A stretch of 64,000 bases of DNA from Haloarculaceae archaeon H-GB1-1. Lineage in GTDB: Archaea; Halobacteriota; Halobacteria; Halobacteriales; Haloarculaceae. Positions within the stretch are counted from its first letter, which is position 1. Each line of letters opens with the position of its first letter. The notes beneath the pieces are model-generated. The model was not told the DNA's origin. It did not search any database and saw only the letters and a list, made by a program, of their open reading frames with translations. The DNA is taken from contig JARUKX010000017.1 in assembly GCA_029688825.1 (NCBI GenBank), forward strand, positions 1 through 64,000. Reading direction: 5' to 3'. Of the stretch, positions 40,612 to 49,711 are shown piece after piece. The position numbers were made by a program, and so were the translations under genes.

Positions 40612-41469
40612 TCACTGCCACGGTGCGAAGTCGGGGTCGACCAGTCGCTCGTCGGTGTCGATGCCGTCGAGTTTCGCGACGTCCTCGTCGTCGAGGCGAA
40701 GCGAGAGCGATTGCCAGTTGTCGTAGACGTGGTCCCGACTGGACGCCTTCGGGATGGTGGTGAGGCCGCGATGGCGAAGCCAGGCCAGACTCACCTGCGC
40801 CTCGCTGACGCCGTGCTTCTCGGCGACCTCGGTTATCGCGGGTACGTCGAAGACGCGGCCGCGTGCGAGCGGCGAGTAGGCGACCGGTCTGACGTCGTGT
40901 TCGTCACACGCCGCCAGCAGGCGGTCTTGCGGGAGGAGCGGGTGACACTCGAACTGGTGGGCGAAGATCGGAGCGTCGGTGAGGGAGACGGCGGTGGCCA
41001 GCTGGTCGGGCTGGAAGTTCGAGACGCCGATTCGGTCGGTCAGACCGCGGTCGACGAGGTCGTCGAACGCCGCGAGGGTCAGTTCGGGCTCGTAGTTCCC
41101 CGCCGGCCAGTGGACGTACAATAGGTCGACGCCGTCGACGCCGAGTTTGTCGAGGCTCTCGGTTGTCGACGCGACCACGTCGTCGGGGGCCAGATTGTCG
41201 ATCCACACCTTCGTGGCGAGAAACACCTCGTCACGGTCTACCGACGACTGATCGATGGCGTCGCCCACGTCCTGTTCGTTCCCGTACGCCTGCGCAGTAT
41301 CGACGTGCCGGTAGCCCATGTCGAGTGCGCTCGTCACGGCGGCGACGCACTCCTCGGGGTCGTCGAGCATCCAGGTTCCCAGACCGAATTTCGGCATGCC
41401 GTCGATTTCCGGACACACTTCGGGTGTCGGCTCGTCGCCGCCAGCGGCTTCGGTCGCGTCGGAGTCCAT
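40612..41469 (-). CDS. aldo/keto reductase
   Basis: A 285-residue TIM-barrel oxidoreductase. The catalytic tetrad is readable: Asp and Tyr in GYRHVDTAQAYGNEQDVG (about 52-69), Lys in VFLATKVW (about 87), His in DLLYVHWPAG (about 120). The cofactor-binding tail TIPKASSRDHVYDNW is also present, so NADPH use is likely. It may reduce aldehydes such as methylglyoxal. An acidic extension of about 20 residues precedes the barrel. Confidence 0.88.
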   Translation of the reverse strand: MDSDATEAAGGDEPTPEVCPEIDGMPKFGLGTWMLDDPEECVAAVTSALDMGYRHVDTAQAYGNEQDVGDAIDQSSVDRDEVFLATKVWIDNLAPDDVVASTTESLDKLGVDGVDLLYVHWPAGNYEPELTLAAFDDLVDRGLTDRIGVSNFQPDQLATAVSLTDAPIFAHQFECHPLLPQDRLLAACDEHDVRPVAYSPLARGRVFDVPAITEVAEKHGVSEAQVSLAWLRHRGLTTIPKASSRDHVYDNWQSLSLRLDDEDVAKLDGIDTDERLVDPDFAPWQ

Positions 41470-41517
41470 GTCCTGGGGTACGAATCCCCATGGAATAGGC
41501 GTTGTGGGGACCCCGTC

Positions 41518-41850
41518 TCATTTCGACGGCGAACTCGCCCGGTCCTCCCGCCTCGCCGGCCGCCCCAGCGCGGTCTCGACCGCGGCGACGCGGTCGCCGA
41601 TGTGCTGGTCCCGGCTTCGCTGGTGATCGATCTCCAGTTCGGTGATGACGCGGTCGCCGCCAACGGCGTTGTGTGCAGCCTTGACTGCGTCGAAGAGTTC
41701 GTCTACCGTCTCGGCCTCGACGACGGTGTCTGTCGCCGTCGTCTCGTACGCGACGTCGTAGTCGTCCAGCGCGTCGATGGCGTTCGCGATGTCGTTCGAC
41801 TGGCTCCCCTCGTGGACGGGGATGACTTCGAGCCGTGCGATTGCTGTCAT
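41518..41850 (-). CDS. MTH1187 family thiamine-binding protein
   Basis: A 110-residue protein of the MTH1187/YkoF-like (UPF0045) fold: MTAIARLEVIPVHEGSQSND at the N-terminus, then YDVAYETTATDTVVEAETVDELFDAV and helix AAHNAVGGDRVITELEID. Relatives bind thiamine or a pyrimidine precursor. A TATA-like CATTATATAG at 41891-41900 (minus strand) lies about 40 bases upstream of the ATG. The C-terminal 15 residues are not conserved in type. Confidence 0.82.
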   Translation of the reverse strand: MTAIARLEVIPVHEGSQSNDIANAIDALDDYDVAYETTATDTVVEAETVDELFDAVKAAHNAVGGDRVITELEIDHQRSRDQHIGDRVAAVETALGRPARREDRASSPSK

Positions 41851-42342
41851 GTGAAATCACTGTGGGACTGTTCTGGCCGCGTCCCGCAGGCTATATAATG
41901 GTACCGTGTAGCAAAAAGGTCCGGGGACGGGGGAGTCGACGACCGGACCAAGGGTCCCGGTGGACGGGCACGCTGAGTCCTAACGGACGGGATGACTGAG
42001 GTCGAACGCGACCAATACTGTCGGCCCCGGATTTCGCGGACGGCGACCCGCCGGCCGTGGCACATCCCCCGACCGTGCCGGCGAGTGGGCGTCGGGTCTC
42101 CTCGACGTAAGGTCCTGCTACCAGACCCTGTTCCCGTCGTTCTCGCCGCCGAGCCCGAGGGTGGGTCCAGATCGGCTCCCAGTGGGTGTGCGGACGAACT
42201 CGGCACAGCGTGGCCGGAGGACGAGATAACAGCACCTTACTTGGTCCGTCAGAATTACACAAATATATTTGTAACGCCTATTGGGCCGATTTCCCTTTCC
42301 GTACGTTGTTCCTACCGTCGGAGGTGGCAGAGGAACGCCGTC
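41851..42342. other. gene-free gap with a 14-base palindrome
   Basis: No convincing gene in 492 bases. It holds the TATA-like promoter of the MTH1187-type gene (41891-41900) and, at 42259-42272, the palindrome ACAAATATATTTGT in otherwise GC-rich DNA, downstream of the membrane gene pair that ends at 42343. The palindrome may be an operator or a terminator-associated element. Confidence 0.4.
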
Positions 42343-43005
42343 CTACCCACGTCGCTGATCCAGTCGGGCGGCCAGATCGCTCACGACGCCGGTGAGGTAC
42401 GCGCTTCCGAAGAGGGCGACGAGTAGTCCGCCGATACTGTTGTACACCAGATCGAGTACCGAGTCGTCGAGCCCGTACTGGACGAGAATGGAGTCGCTCC
42501 CGAGGACTACGGCGACGACGCTGATGTAGAACTCCAGGAGCTCCCAGAGCACGCCGAACGCCATGACGAACACGAGGAGGTAGCCGAACATGAAGCGGTC
42601 CGGCAGGACGAGGGCCTCCGTGTGCTCGTCGAGCGCACGCACTACGGCGTAGGCGCTGCCGGCGACGAGCGACGACGAGAGCGCGTGTGTCATGTGGTCC
42701 CACCACCACAACGAGTTGTACGCCGAGATGTAGCCGAGTCCCGACAACGGCAGTGTCCCGAGCGCGTGCAGGAACATGGCGACGGTTATCCAGAGGACGA
42801 GCCCAGTGTCCATCGTGAAGCGGTAGTTCCGTTCGAAGTACGCCGGGAGCAACGTAACGAGCAAGCCCACTGCGGCGTTGACGATGACGCCGCCGTTGGC
42901 CGTCCACAGGCCGATTGTCAGGACGACGACCATGACGACCTGGAGCAGCCGGACGAGGAGGGACTGTCGGGCCGACGTGAACGAGAACCGATGCTGGAGA
43001 CTCAC
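42343..43005 (-). CDS. DUF2238/YjdF-like membrane protein, second gene of a pair
   Basis: A 220-residue protein starting with GTG (VSLQHRFSF). It has about seven hydrophobic segments and the signatures LWWWDHMTHALSSSL, VLWELLEFYISV and YGLDDSVLDLVYNSIGG, paralogous to 30745-31464. The GTG overlaps the upstream stop codon by four bases, which decides the start; the frame itself runs open far upstream but that part is antisense-like Arg-rich sequence. Function unknown. Confidence 0.78.
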   Translation of the reverse strand: MSLQHRFSFTSARQSLLVRLLQVVMVVVLTIGLWTANGGVIVNAAVGLLVTLLPAYFERNYRFTMDTGLVLWITVAMFLHALGTLPLSGLGYISAYNSLWWWDHMTHALSSSLVAGSAYAVVRALDEHTEALVLPDRFMFGYLLVFVMAFGVLWELLEFYISVVAVVLGSDSILVQYGLDDSVLDLVYNSIGGLLVALFGSAYLTGVVSDLAARLDQRRG

Positions 43006-43601
43006 GTCGTCTCCACCTCCCTCGCCCGCGGGCTCTCGTGGCGGAGTTGCCACCTGAAGTACCACCTGAAGATGCCGCCGCCGACGAGTCCGCCGACCAG
43101 CGCAGCGGTGAAGATGGACATGAGTTCCGTGTTCGTCTCGACGAACCCGGTCCCGAGATAGCGCGCTGAGGCGGCGGACCCGACCGCCCAGAATCCAGCG
43201 AACGCCAGCGTCAGGAGGACGACGAACGCGATGGCGAACCGTGGCGTCATCCGGACGCTCGTCGTCAGTTGCAGCGCGGAGACGAGGAGCATCCCGAGCG
43301 CGGCGATACCGGCTCCGATGACGACGAGGCTGAACGCGCTCGGCTCGACCGCCCGCACGAGGAACGGGACGGCGGCGAAGACGAGCAACGGCCACGGAAC
43401 GGTCCGGGTCCAGGTCCGGGACGCGATGGCGGGCACGACCGCGGCGAGCGCGGCGACGGCTGCGAGAAACGCGTCGACGAGCAGGACGGACAGGAGATTG
43501 CTTACTGCGGCCACCGCGAGCGCCGCCGCGATGATCCAGGCGATGATGGCGTTCACGCGGCTGTCCTCGACGAACCAGGGTTCGGGAAGTGGTTGACTCA
43601 T
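43002..43601 (-). CDS. hypothetical polytopic membrane protein
   Basis: A 199-residue protein with about six hydrophobic segments (for example AIIAWIIAAALAVAAVSNLLSV and RFAIAFVVLLTLAFAGFWAVG regions). It is co-transcribed and translationally coupled with the DUF2238-like protein downstream (GTGA overlap). No family recognised. Haloarchaeal membrane pairs of this kind may form one complex. Confidence 0.7.
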   Translation of the reverse strand: MSQPLPEPWFVEDSRVNAIIAWIIAAALAVAAVSNLLSVLLVDAFLAAVAALAAVVPAIASRTWTRTVPWPLLVFAAVPFLVRAVEPSAFSLVVIGAGIAALGMLLVSALQLTTSVRMTPRFAIAFVVLLTLAFAGFWAVGSAASARYLGTGFVETNTELMSIFTAALVGGLVGGGIFRWYFRWQLRHESPRAREVETT

Positions 43602-43888
43602 GTCTGCAGATCCGTGCGGCGACCACGCCGTTATCGCCGACCTTGCTAGATGGTAACAATCGATGGACGTCGATAAGCATTGCTCCCGGACGACGAAGCG
43701 ACACCGGCCGACGCGGCGGGCGCTCGATGCCCGGCGGAGCTATCTTCACTCCGTTCGAAACGCTTCCGGACGATTCACGGTGACGATTCCGCACGTAAGT
43801 CGTCCGCTGTGGCGACAACTGACTGACGAACTGACACGTACCGGTGAAATACTGTTATGTCTCTAGAGTATCAATTACAGTCCGAATC

Positions 43889-44491
43889 ATGAGTACCGAA
43901 ACGACGCCGATGCCATCGGCAGTGCCCGTCGAACTCCAGCGAGACTGGCGGTATCTGATGGGTGCCGGGGCCCTCATCGCGTTCCTCGGAATATTCGCTA
44001 TCGTTGCGCCCTTCTTCACCGGTATCACGATCTCGATTCTGCTCGGAGCCACCCTGATCGTCGGCGGTCTCGCCCACGTTGCAAACGCGTTCTCGGTCCG
44101 CGGATGGGCAGGGTCGCTCTGGCAGGTCGTGCTGGCCATCGTCTACGCTCTGGCTGGGATCTCCCTCATGGCGAACCCCGTCGTCGGACTGGCGACGCTG
44201 ACGATTCTCCTCATCGCGTACTTCATCTTCTCCGGGTTCACCGAGATCGCCCTGGGGTTACAGATGCGCTCGGACCCGCGCTGGGTCTGGCCGATAGTGA
44301 GCGGCCTCATCTCGCTGCTGCTGGCGGGGTTGCTCTGGGTGGGCTGGCCGAGTTCGGCGCTGTGGTCCGTCGGCCTCCTGTTCGGCGCGAGCCTCCTCTC
44401 GACCGGCATGTCGCTGATGCTGGTCGCCAACTCCGGTCGGACGGCCGCCGCGGCCGGTGAGGGCGAACGGCCACGGACCTCCGGTGTCTGA
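43889..44491 (+). CDS. HdeD (DUF308) family membrane protein
   Basis: A 200-residue protein with six hydrophobic helices in three pairs, the DUF308 arrangement. Typical segments are LMGAGALIAFLGIFAIVAP, ILLGATLIVGGLAHVANAF and GWAGSLWQVVLAIVYALAGI. HdeD of E. coli is linked to acid resistance; in archaea the role is unknown. The ATG at 43889 removes an unlikely hydrophobic prefix; the C-terminus is polar. Confidence 0.85.
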   Translation: MSTETTPMPSAVPVELQRDWRYLMGAGALIAFLGIFAIVAPFFTGITISILLGATLIVGGLAHVANAFSVRGWAGSLWQVVLAIVYALAGISLMANPVVGLATLTILLIAYFIFSGFTEIALGLQMRSDPRWVWPIVSGLISLLLAGLLWVGWPSSALWSVGLLFGASLLSTGMSLMLVANSGRTAAAAGEGERPRTSGV

Positions 44492-44526
44492 GAGGGCTCG
44501 TTCTCGCGCTGGGGTTTCGACACTCC

Positions 44527-45888
44527 TCAGGCTGGCACGCCACCTGTACGAACGGCCTCGTTCGAGACCGAGGGCCACCCCAGCGGTGACTCCTGAGGTT
44601 CCGCGTCGCTGATTTGTGCCTCGACGAAACCGACGCGGACGACGACGTCGCGTCCGAGTTCGTCGGTGAGGTCGTCGTCGAATCGCTGGGCGAGGTCGGG
44701 CGGGGCCCGAGCTTCGCGGAGAATCGCCACGAGGACGTTCACGCGCGGTTCGTTCCCCACGACGATGTCGATGATCTTGTAATCCACCGTGACGCTGACG
44801 AGTTCGACGCCCTCGACGTCGGCCTCGTCGAACTCCTGTTGGATTGCCGCCCGCGACTGCTGTTCGAACGACGCGGTAAGGAACGTCGCATACGTGACGA
44901 GGACCAGCACGATGGAGAGGACCGCGATTCCGATGGCGATGGTGACGACCCGGGAGACCACCGCCGCTCTGGTCTTCTCGAACGTCCCCGCCTCCAGGGG
45001 CTTGAAGCCCGCCAGATAGAACAGGACCAGCGCCGAGAGGTTGATCGCGAGCAGATTCACCACCACGAGAATCGCCGCGGCGAGCGCGACGCCTGGGAGG
45101 CCGAACGCGATGCCCAGTCCGGAGGTCGCCGCCGGTGGCACGAGCGCGACGGCGATGGCCACGCCGACGAGCGTCGACCCGGACCCCCGCATGATGCTGA
45201 GCGCGCCGGCGATACCGGACCCGAGCGCCAGGAACAGCGACAGGACGTTCGGACTCGTCCGTTCGGCGACCTGCGGAATGGACAGCAGGTCGAGACCTGG
45301 TGGCAGGAGAATCGTCTTCTGGAGCACCCAGCCGAAGAGTGCAGCGGTCGCGATGGCCGCAATGAGGCCGACCACCTGAAGTTTGACGCCACGCGCCGCC
45401 ATTTGCTGGTCGTCGAGGATGGTCCCGACGCTGGCGGAGATGGCCGGCCCCATCAGCGGCGCGACGACCATCGCACCGATGATGGTGGCCGCGGAGTCGA
45501 GCAACAGGCCGGTCGTCGCGATGATGGTGCTCAACAGCAGGAAGGCGAAGAAGGTCGAGTTCGCGGGGGCGAGGTCCTGCGCTCGTGCGTACAGCTCGTC
45601 ACGCGAGATACGCAACCCCGGGAACCGCTCTACGAGGGCCGACAACCGTTCCGAGACGACCGTCTCGGTGGGGAGGACGATGGTGTAGGCGTCCTTCCGC
45701 ACGCCGACGTCGGTCAGTCGCTCCATGATCGGTTCGACGCCGCTCGGCGGGACCGGGAACTGGACCATCGCCTCGAAGTCACCCCGGCTGACCTCGTCGA
45801 AGACGGCGTAGTCGAGTCCCTGCTCGTCGAGGGTTTCGATCACGCCCGACCGCTCACCGGCGGGGATCAACACCTGAACGAGGCGCAA
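44527..45888 (-). CDS. DUF389 (TIGR00341 family) membrane protein
   Basis: A 453-residue protein. A ferredoxin-like N-terminal domain (LRLVQVLIPAGERSGVIETLDEQGLDYAVF) is followed by ten or so hydrophobic helices that include LLDSAATIIGAMVVAPLMGPAI and ALVPPAATSGLGIA, hallmarks of DUF389. The TTG at 45888 is proposed because homologues start at the RLVQVLIP strand and a minus-strand TATA-like CTTATTTG (45907-45914) lies about 23 bases upstream; an ATG at 45936 would add 16 residues and overlap that box. Function unknown. Confidence 0.8.
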   Translation of the reverse strand: MRLVQVLIPAGERSGVIETLDEQGLDYAVFDEVSRGDFEAMVQFPVPPSGVEPIMERLTDVGVRKDAYTIVLPTETVVSERLSALVERFPGLRISRDELYARAQDLAPANSTFFAFLLLSTIIATTGLLLDSAATIIGAMVVAPLMGPAISASVGTILDDQQMAARGVKLQVVGLIAAIATAALFGWVLQKTILLPPGLDLLSIPQVAERTSPNVLSLFLALGSGIAGALSIMRGSGSTLVGVAIAVALVPPAATSGLGIAFGLPGVALAAAILVVVNLLAINLSALVLFYLAGFKPLEAGTFEKTRAAVVSRVVTIAIGIAVLSIVLVLVTYATFLTASFEQQSRAAIQQEFDEADVEGVELVSVTVDYKIIDIVVGNEPRVNVLVAILREARAPPDLAQRFDDDLTDELGRDVVVRVGFVEAQISDAEPQESPLGWPSVSNEAVRTGGVPA

Positions 45889-46285
45889 TAAGGTTCGGCT
45901 CAGAGACAAATAAGCGATGACCTCAGATGATGACACCTACGGCCCTGTGTGCGCGCGAAACCCCGGCTAACGAGACCTTACTCCGCCGTCCGACCGTCGA
46001 AGGTGGAACCATAACAAAGCGGGTGACGGTCGTACCCTGCGATGGACCTCCTCCTGAGTCGCACTCGGACCACTCGGGGTCGCCCGAGGGAACTCAGGTG
46101 CGGTCGGTCAACGCGATTCAGTGGGCGGCAGCAAGGATGACCCAAGATGACTGCACCCGTGAAGGTGTGTGCGGCCGAGGATCGCTGACTGAACGCGACC
46201 GTCTCGGTTTCCGCGCTGCACCTCGGTGGACAGACTCGCGATGGCACGCCGTGAACAGTCCGGTCCAGACACCGGGGAAGACGGG
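45889..46285. other. divergent gap, DUF389 / bactofilin-like genes
   Basis: A 397-base gap. It contains the TATA-like box for the leftward DUF389 gene at 45907-45914. I see no clear promoter for the rightward gene and no other structure. Confidence 0.35.
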
Positions 46286-47521
46286 ATGATGGGTGGACGA
46301 GTCGACAGGCGCAGGTTCGCGGTTCCACTCCTCGTTGTCGTGCTGCTTCTGGCGTCGCTACCCGGCCCGGCCGCGGCAGAGACGAGGCTCCGTCCCACCG
46401 TCACCGTCCCGGCAGACGAAACGATGACCGAAGATCTCACCGCGGCCGGCGCGTCCATCGTCGTTCTGGGGACGGTCAAGGGTGACGTGACCGCCGTGGG
46501 TGGCGACGTCATCGTCGTCGGCGAAGTGACGGGTGACGTCTCGGCGGTCGCCGGCCGGGTCACCGTCGCCGGGCGGGTGGGAGGGAGTCTCTCGGCGGTC
46601 GCGGTGACGACGAACGTCAGCGGGACGGTCGACGACTCCCTCGATAGCATCGGCGGCCGAACGACGGTGAGCGGCCGGGTCAGGGGACCTGTCGACGTGA
46701 TTGGCGTGCTGGCGTCCGTCGAACGCGGGGGAACCGTTGCGGGTCCGCTCCAGACGACCGCTATCAGGACGGAGGTGAACGGGACGGTGAGGGAGGCGGT
46801 GGGCGAGTCCCCCGGGACGGCCCCCGCGAATGCGTCGCGCGTCGGTGTCGCCGACCGACTCGGGCCATCTGCGCACGCCCCGAAGTCGGCGCGACCGACC
46901 GGACCCCATCTCCTCCCACCGGTGACCGTCGTGTCCGGTTCTCTCTCACCCGCGCAGGCCGTGTCGCCGCTCCGTCTCGACGTCTCGTTCGTGGACGTCT
47001 ACGGGTTCGTGGCGAACCTGTTGCTCGGCGTCGTCCTCGTCGGCGTCTTCCCGCGTTTCTCCGGGCGCGTGGCGGACCTGGTCGATACCGATCCGGTCCG
47101 AACGGGTGCCACGGGCCTCGGAACGCTTCTCTTCGTCCCCGTCGTTCTCGTCCTGTTCGGATTGAGCCTGTTCGGGTTGCCGCTCGCGCTCGTGGGCGCG
47201 CTCCTCTTCTGGACGCTCGGCTGGGTCGGCGCGGTGTACGGCCGCTTCGCGATAGGAGTCTGGCTGCTGTCGGCCGGTCCGAACGCGCTGGCCTCGGTGG
47301 GAGTGGACGTAGCTCCCGTCGAGAACCGGTGGGGCGGACTGTTCCTCGGCACCGTCGTCGTCGCCGTCTTGCTCGCTGTTCCGTATGCTGGCCGCGTCGT
47401 CGACCTCGTGGTGGTCGCGCTCGGTCTCGGCGGGCTGACGCGGCTGTCGTACCGGGCCTATCGAGCGACCGAGCGCGCTGGAGGGACGACGGGTCCGAGC
47501 ATCGGGCAGGTTGAGGAGTGA
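46286..47521 (+). CDS. exported bactofilin-like repeat protein with C-terminal membrane helices
   Basis: A 411-residue protein. Near the N-terminus RRRFAVPLLVVVLLLASLPGPAAA is a signal-like helix. Residues about 45-155 are a right-handed beta-helix of bactofilin type with short repeats: TAAGASIVVLGTVKGDVTAV, GGDVIVVGEVTGDVSAVAG, RVTVAGRVGGSLSAVA and so on. The C-terminal 180 residues have about four hydrophobic helices (FVANLLLGVVLVGVF, LLFVPVVLVLFGLSLFGL). It may form a surface or membrane-associated scaffold. The start at 46286 or 46289 (double Met) is chosen for signal-peptide position. Confidence 0.75.
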   Translation: MMGGRVDRRRFAVPLLVVVLLLASLPGPAAAETRLRPTVTVPADETMTEDLTAAGASIVVLGTVKGDVTAVGGDVIVVGEVTGDVSAVAGRVTVAGRVGGSLSAVAVTTNVSGTVDDSLDSIGGRTTVSGRVRGPVDVIGVLASVERGGTVAGPLQTTAIRTEVNGTVREAVGESPGTAPANASRVGVADRLGPSAHAPKSARPTGPHLLPPVTVVSGSLSPAQAVSPLRLDVSFVDVYGFVANLLLGVVLVGVFPRFSGRVADLVDTDPVRTGATGLGTLLFVPVVLVLFGLSLFGLPLALVGALLFWTLGWVGAVYGRFAIGVWLLSAGPNALASVGVDVAPVENRWGGLFLGTVVVAVLLAVPYAGRVVDLVVVALGLGGLTRLSYRAYRATERAGGTTGPSIGQVEE

Positions 47522-47692
47522 CTCCGCCGCCAGCCCATCTAGGACAGTAGTTTCACGTCCATGGTGTCGGACGTTTCGCGGCCGTGGTATCCGCTGCGCG
47601 CGGTTGTAGATGTGGGCTGGTCGTGCGACGGCGGGCGGGTCACCTGGGCGACCGACCCGACGGTTAAGGCCGTTCGTGTCGTAATACTAGGT

Positions 47693-48106
47693 ATGGGAAC
47701 TGACTGGAGAGCCGTGCTGATAGGCTTCGTCGTCATGGTCGTCGTCGGGTCGCTCGGTGGGATCGCACTCCCGGTCGTAGGAAGCATCGGGGGCGGCGTC
47801 GTCGGTGGTTTCGTCGCGGGGTACCTCGCGGGAGGTGGGTTCGGAAACGGCCTGTGGAACGGCCTCCTCGCTGGCGCGTTCGGCGGCTTCATCAGCGCGG
47901 TCCTCCTCGCGTTCGCGGGTGCCCTTGTGGGAACCATCGCCGGCCCGTTCGGAAGCCTCCTCGCGGGTATCGGTGTGCTGGTCACGGGCTTCGTGGTCGC
48001 ACTGCTGTTCGCGCTCCCGAGCGGAATCGCGGGAGGAATCGGAGGCTGGCTGAAGGGGTCGCAGAGCCGCGGCGTGGTCGAGGCGTCCGAATCGACGCAG
48101 CGGTAA
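47693..48106 (+). CDS. DUF5518-like small membrane protein
   Basis: A 137-residue protein with four Gly-rich hydrophobic segments: WRAVLIGFVVMVVVGSLGG, GGGVVGGFVAGYLAGGG, GAFGGFISAVLLAFAGALVG and GVLVTGFVVALLFALPSG. This is the layout of haloarchaeal DUF5518 proteins, whose function is unknown. ATG 47693 fits the family; the longer frame from 47561 has a non-hydrophobic, Cys-containing prefix. Confidence 0.75.
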   Translation: MGTDWRAVLIGFVVMVVVGSLGGIALPVVGSIGGGVVGGFVAGYLAGGGFGNGLWNGLLAGAFGGFISAVLLAFAGALVGTIAGPFGSLLAGIGVLVTGFVVALLFALPSGIAGGIGGWLKGSQSRGVVEASESTQR

Positions 48107-48354
48107 ACCGACCGGTTGCCGATTCGATTCCACCGTCGGTATCCCTGGCGTCGAAGGCACTACGAGTTCGTGTCGATGTTGTTGCAACGTGGTATCGGCG
48201 TCACCATAGCTTACTCACACGATATTCGAGTTATACTTGTACTACTCTGCTGGCAGGACGCTGCTCCTGGGGATCTCACTCCCGCATCGTAGCAGCTACG
48301 TGGCGAAACGAGGCGATCTCGGCGGGGTCGTGACGGACCGCCGAGGGACCGACG

Positions 48355-49407
48355 TCACTCGAACTCGACGAGCGGTTTGATGACGTCCTCCTCCTTCGTC
48401 TCCATGAGCCGGAACGCCTCGTCGGCCTCCGAGAACGGGAACCGGTGGGTGGTCATGTGCGTCGGATCGACGCGCTCTGCGTCGAGCAGGCGGAGCAAGC
48501 GCCGAAGTCGGAGCCGACCACCCGGGCAGAGGCCGGTTCGGATGGTCTTGTCGCTCATCCCGACGCCCCATTCTTCGCGGGGGATGGGGACGGTGTCGCC
48601 CTCGCCGTGATAGCCGATGTTCGAGATGGTTCCGCCGGGTTTCGTCGCCGCGACGCACTGCTCGAAGGTCTGGGCAGACCCGAGCGCTTCGATTGCGGCG
48701 TCGACGCCCTCACCGTCCGTGAGTGATCGTATCTGCTCGACCGGGTCTCCCTCCGCGAAGTCGACGATGTCGTCGGCCCCGTACTGTCGGGCGAGGTCCT
48801 GTCGCTCGGGGACGGTCTCGACGCCGATGACCTGCCCGGCGCCCTGGAGCCGCGCACCCTTCGTCGCCATGAGGCCGACGGGACCCTGCGCGAAGACGGC
48901 GACCGTCCCGCCGACCGGGATGTCGGCGTGTTCGGCTCCCATGAAGCCCGTGCTCATCATGTCCGTCACGTAGACGGCCGCCTCGTCGCTCACGCCATCC
49001 GGAATGCGGGCGAGGTTCGCGTCGGCCTCGTTGACGTGAACGTACTCAGCGAAGGTCCCGTCCTTGACGTTCGCGAACTTCCAGCCGCCGAGGGCCTGGT
49101 TCGACTGCGACGGGTACCCGTCCTGGGCCGCGGCCGAGCCCCAGTCGGGCGTGATGGCACCGACTGCAACGCGGTCGCCCGCCTCGAAGTTGCTGACCTC
49201 GTCGCCCGCTTCGTCGACCACGCCGACGACTTCGTGTCCCAGCGTCAGGCTCTCTCGCTCGCCGATGGCCCCGTGAACCGTGTGCACGTCGGAGGTGCAC
49301 ACCAGCCCCTTCGTCGGGCGGAGAATCGCGTCGTTCGGTCCCGGTTCCGGTCTGTCCTTGTCGACGAACCCGACCGATCCGAGTTCCTCCATGACGAATG
49401 CCTGCAT
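48355..49407 (-). CDS. zinc-dependent alcohol dehydrogenase (MDR family)
   Basis: A 350-residue medium-chain dehydrogenase beginning MQAFVMEELGSVGFV. The catalytic zinc region shows LVCTSDVHTVHG with Cys and the GHEVVGVVDEAGDEV block (about 58-72). The NAD-binding motif is VAVFAQGPVGLMATKGARLQGAG with VIGVETVPER after it. The usual structural-zinc cysteines are absent: the loop reads DWGSAAAQDGYPSQSNQALGGWKF. This resembles isopropanol dehydrogenases of the TbADH type. Physiological substrate unknown. ATG 49407 fits the family N-terminus. Confidence 0.87.
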   Translation of the reverse strand: MQAFVMEELGSVGFVDKDRPEPGPNDAILRPTKGLVCTSDVHTVHGAIGERESLTLGHEVVGVVDEAGDEVSNFEAGDRVAVGAITPDWGSAAAQDGYPSQSNQALGGWKFANVKDGTFAEYVHVNEADANLARIPDGVSDEAAVYVTDMMSTGFMGAEHADIPVGGTVAVFAQGPVGLMATKGARLQGAGQVIGVETVPERQDLARQYGADDIVDFAEGDPVEQIRSLTDGEGVDAAIEALGSAQTFEQCVAATKPGGTISNIGYHGEGDTVPIPREEWGVGMSDKTIRTGLCPGGRLRLRRLLRLLDAERVDPTHMTTHRFPFSEADEAFRLMETKEEDVIKPLVEFE

Positions 49408-49711
49408 GCGAATACACCGACCGAAGATAGCACGGAGCAGCCCTTCAACCGTGCTGGTGGTTGTCACGAACTGGGACGGCTCCGCGGTATCGATGACGAC
49501 GCTCCCGACGCCCTGGTCGTTCGTCACCGTCGACGACTCGTCGACAGAAGCGGCTGCCGTCGCTCGACATTCCGACGGACGGTCGGGCCCGCGAGTGAGC
49601 CGATCCGTCGGTCATCGTAAACATGGGGAGAGACGAGTCCCTCTCACGCGCTGAGAATCGACCCCGACGTATTTGCATTCGATTGACGTATCTTCCGATG
49701 AGTGTCCCACA

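Noticed and set aside
41992-42426. 144-aa plus-strand frame in the 41.9-42.3 kb gap
   Set aside because: Composition is not haloarchaeal-like, and its end overlaps the real membrane protein gene on the other strand.
42343-43818. 491-aa minus-strand frame covering both membrane protein genes
   Set aside because: Only the last 220 residues are membrane-protein-like. The rest is Arg-rich antisense-phase sequence overlapping the real 199-aa gene; a GTGA overlap gives a clear start at 43005.
44614-45891. 425-aa open frame opposite the DUF389 gene
   Set aside because: Its Arg/Asp/Gln-rich composition with no hydrophobic or domain pattern is typical antisense; DUF389 motifs lie on the minus strand.
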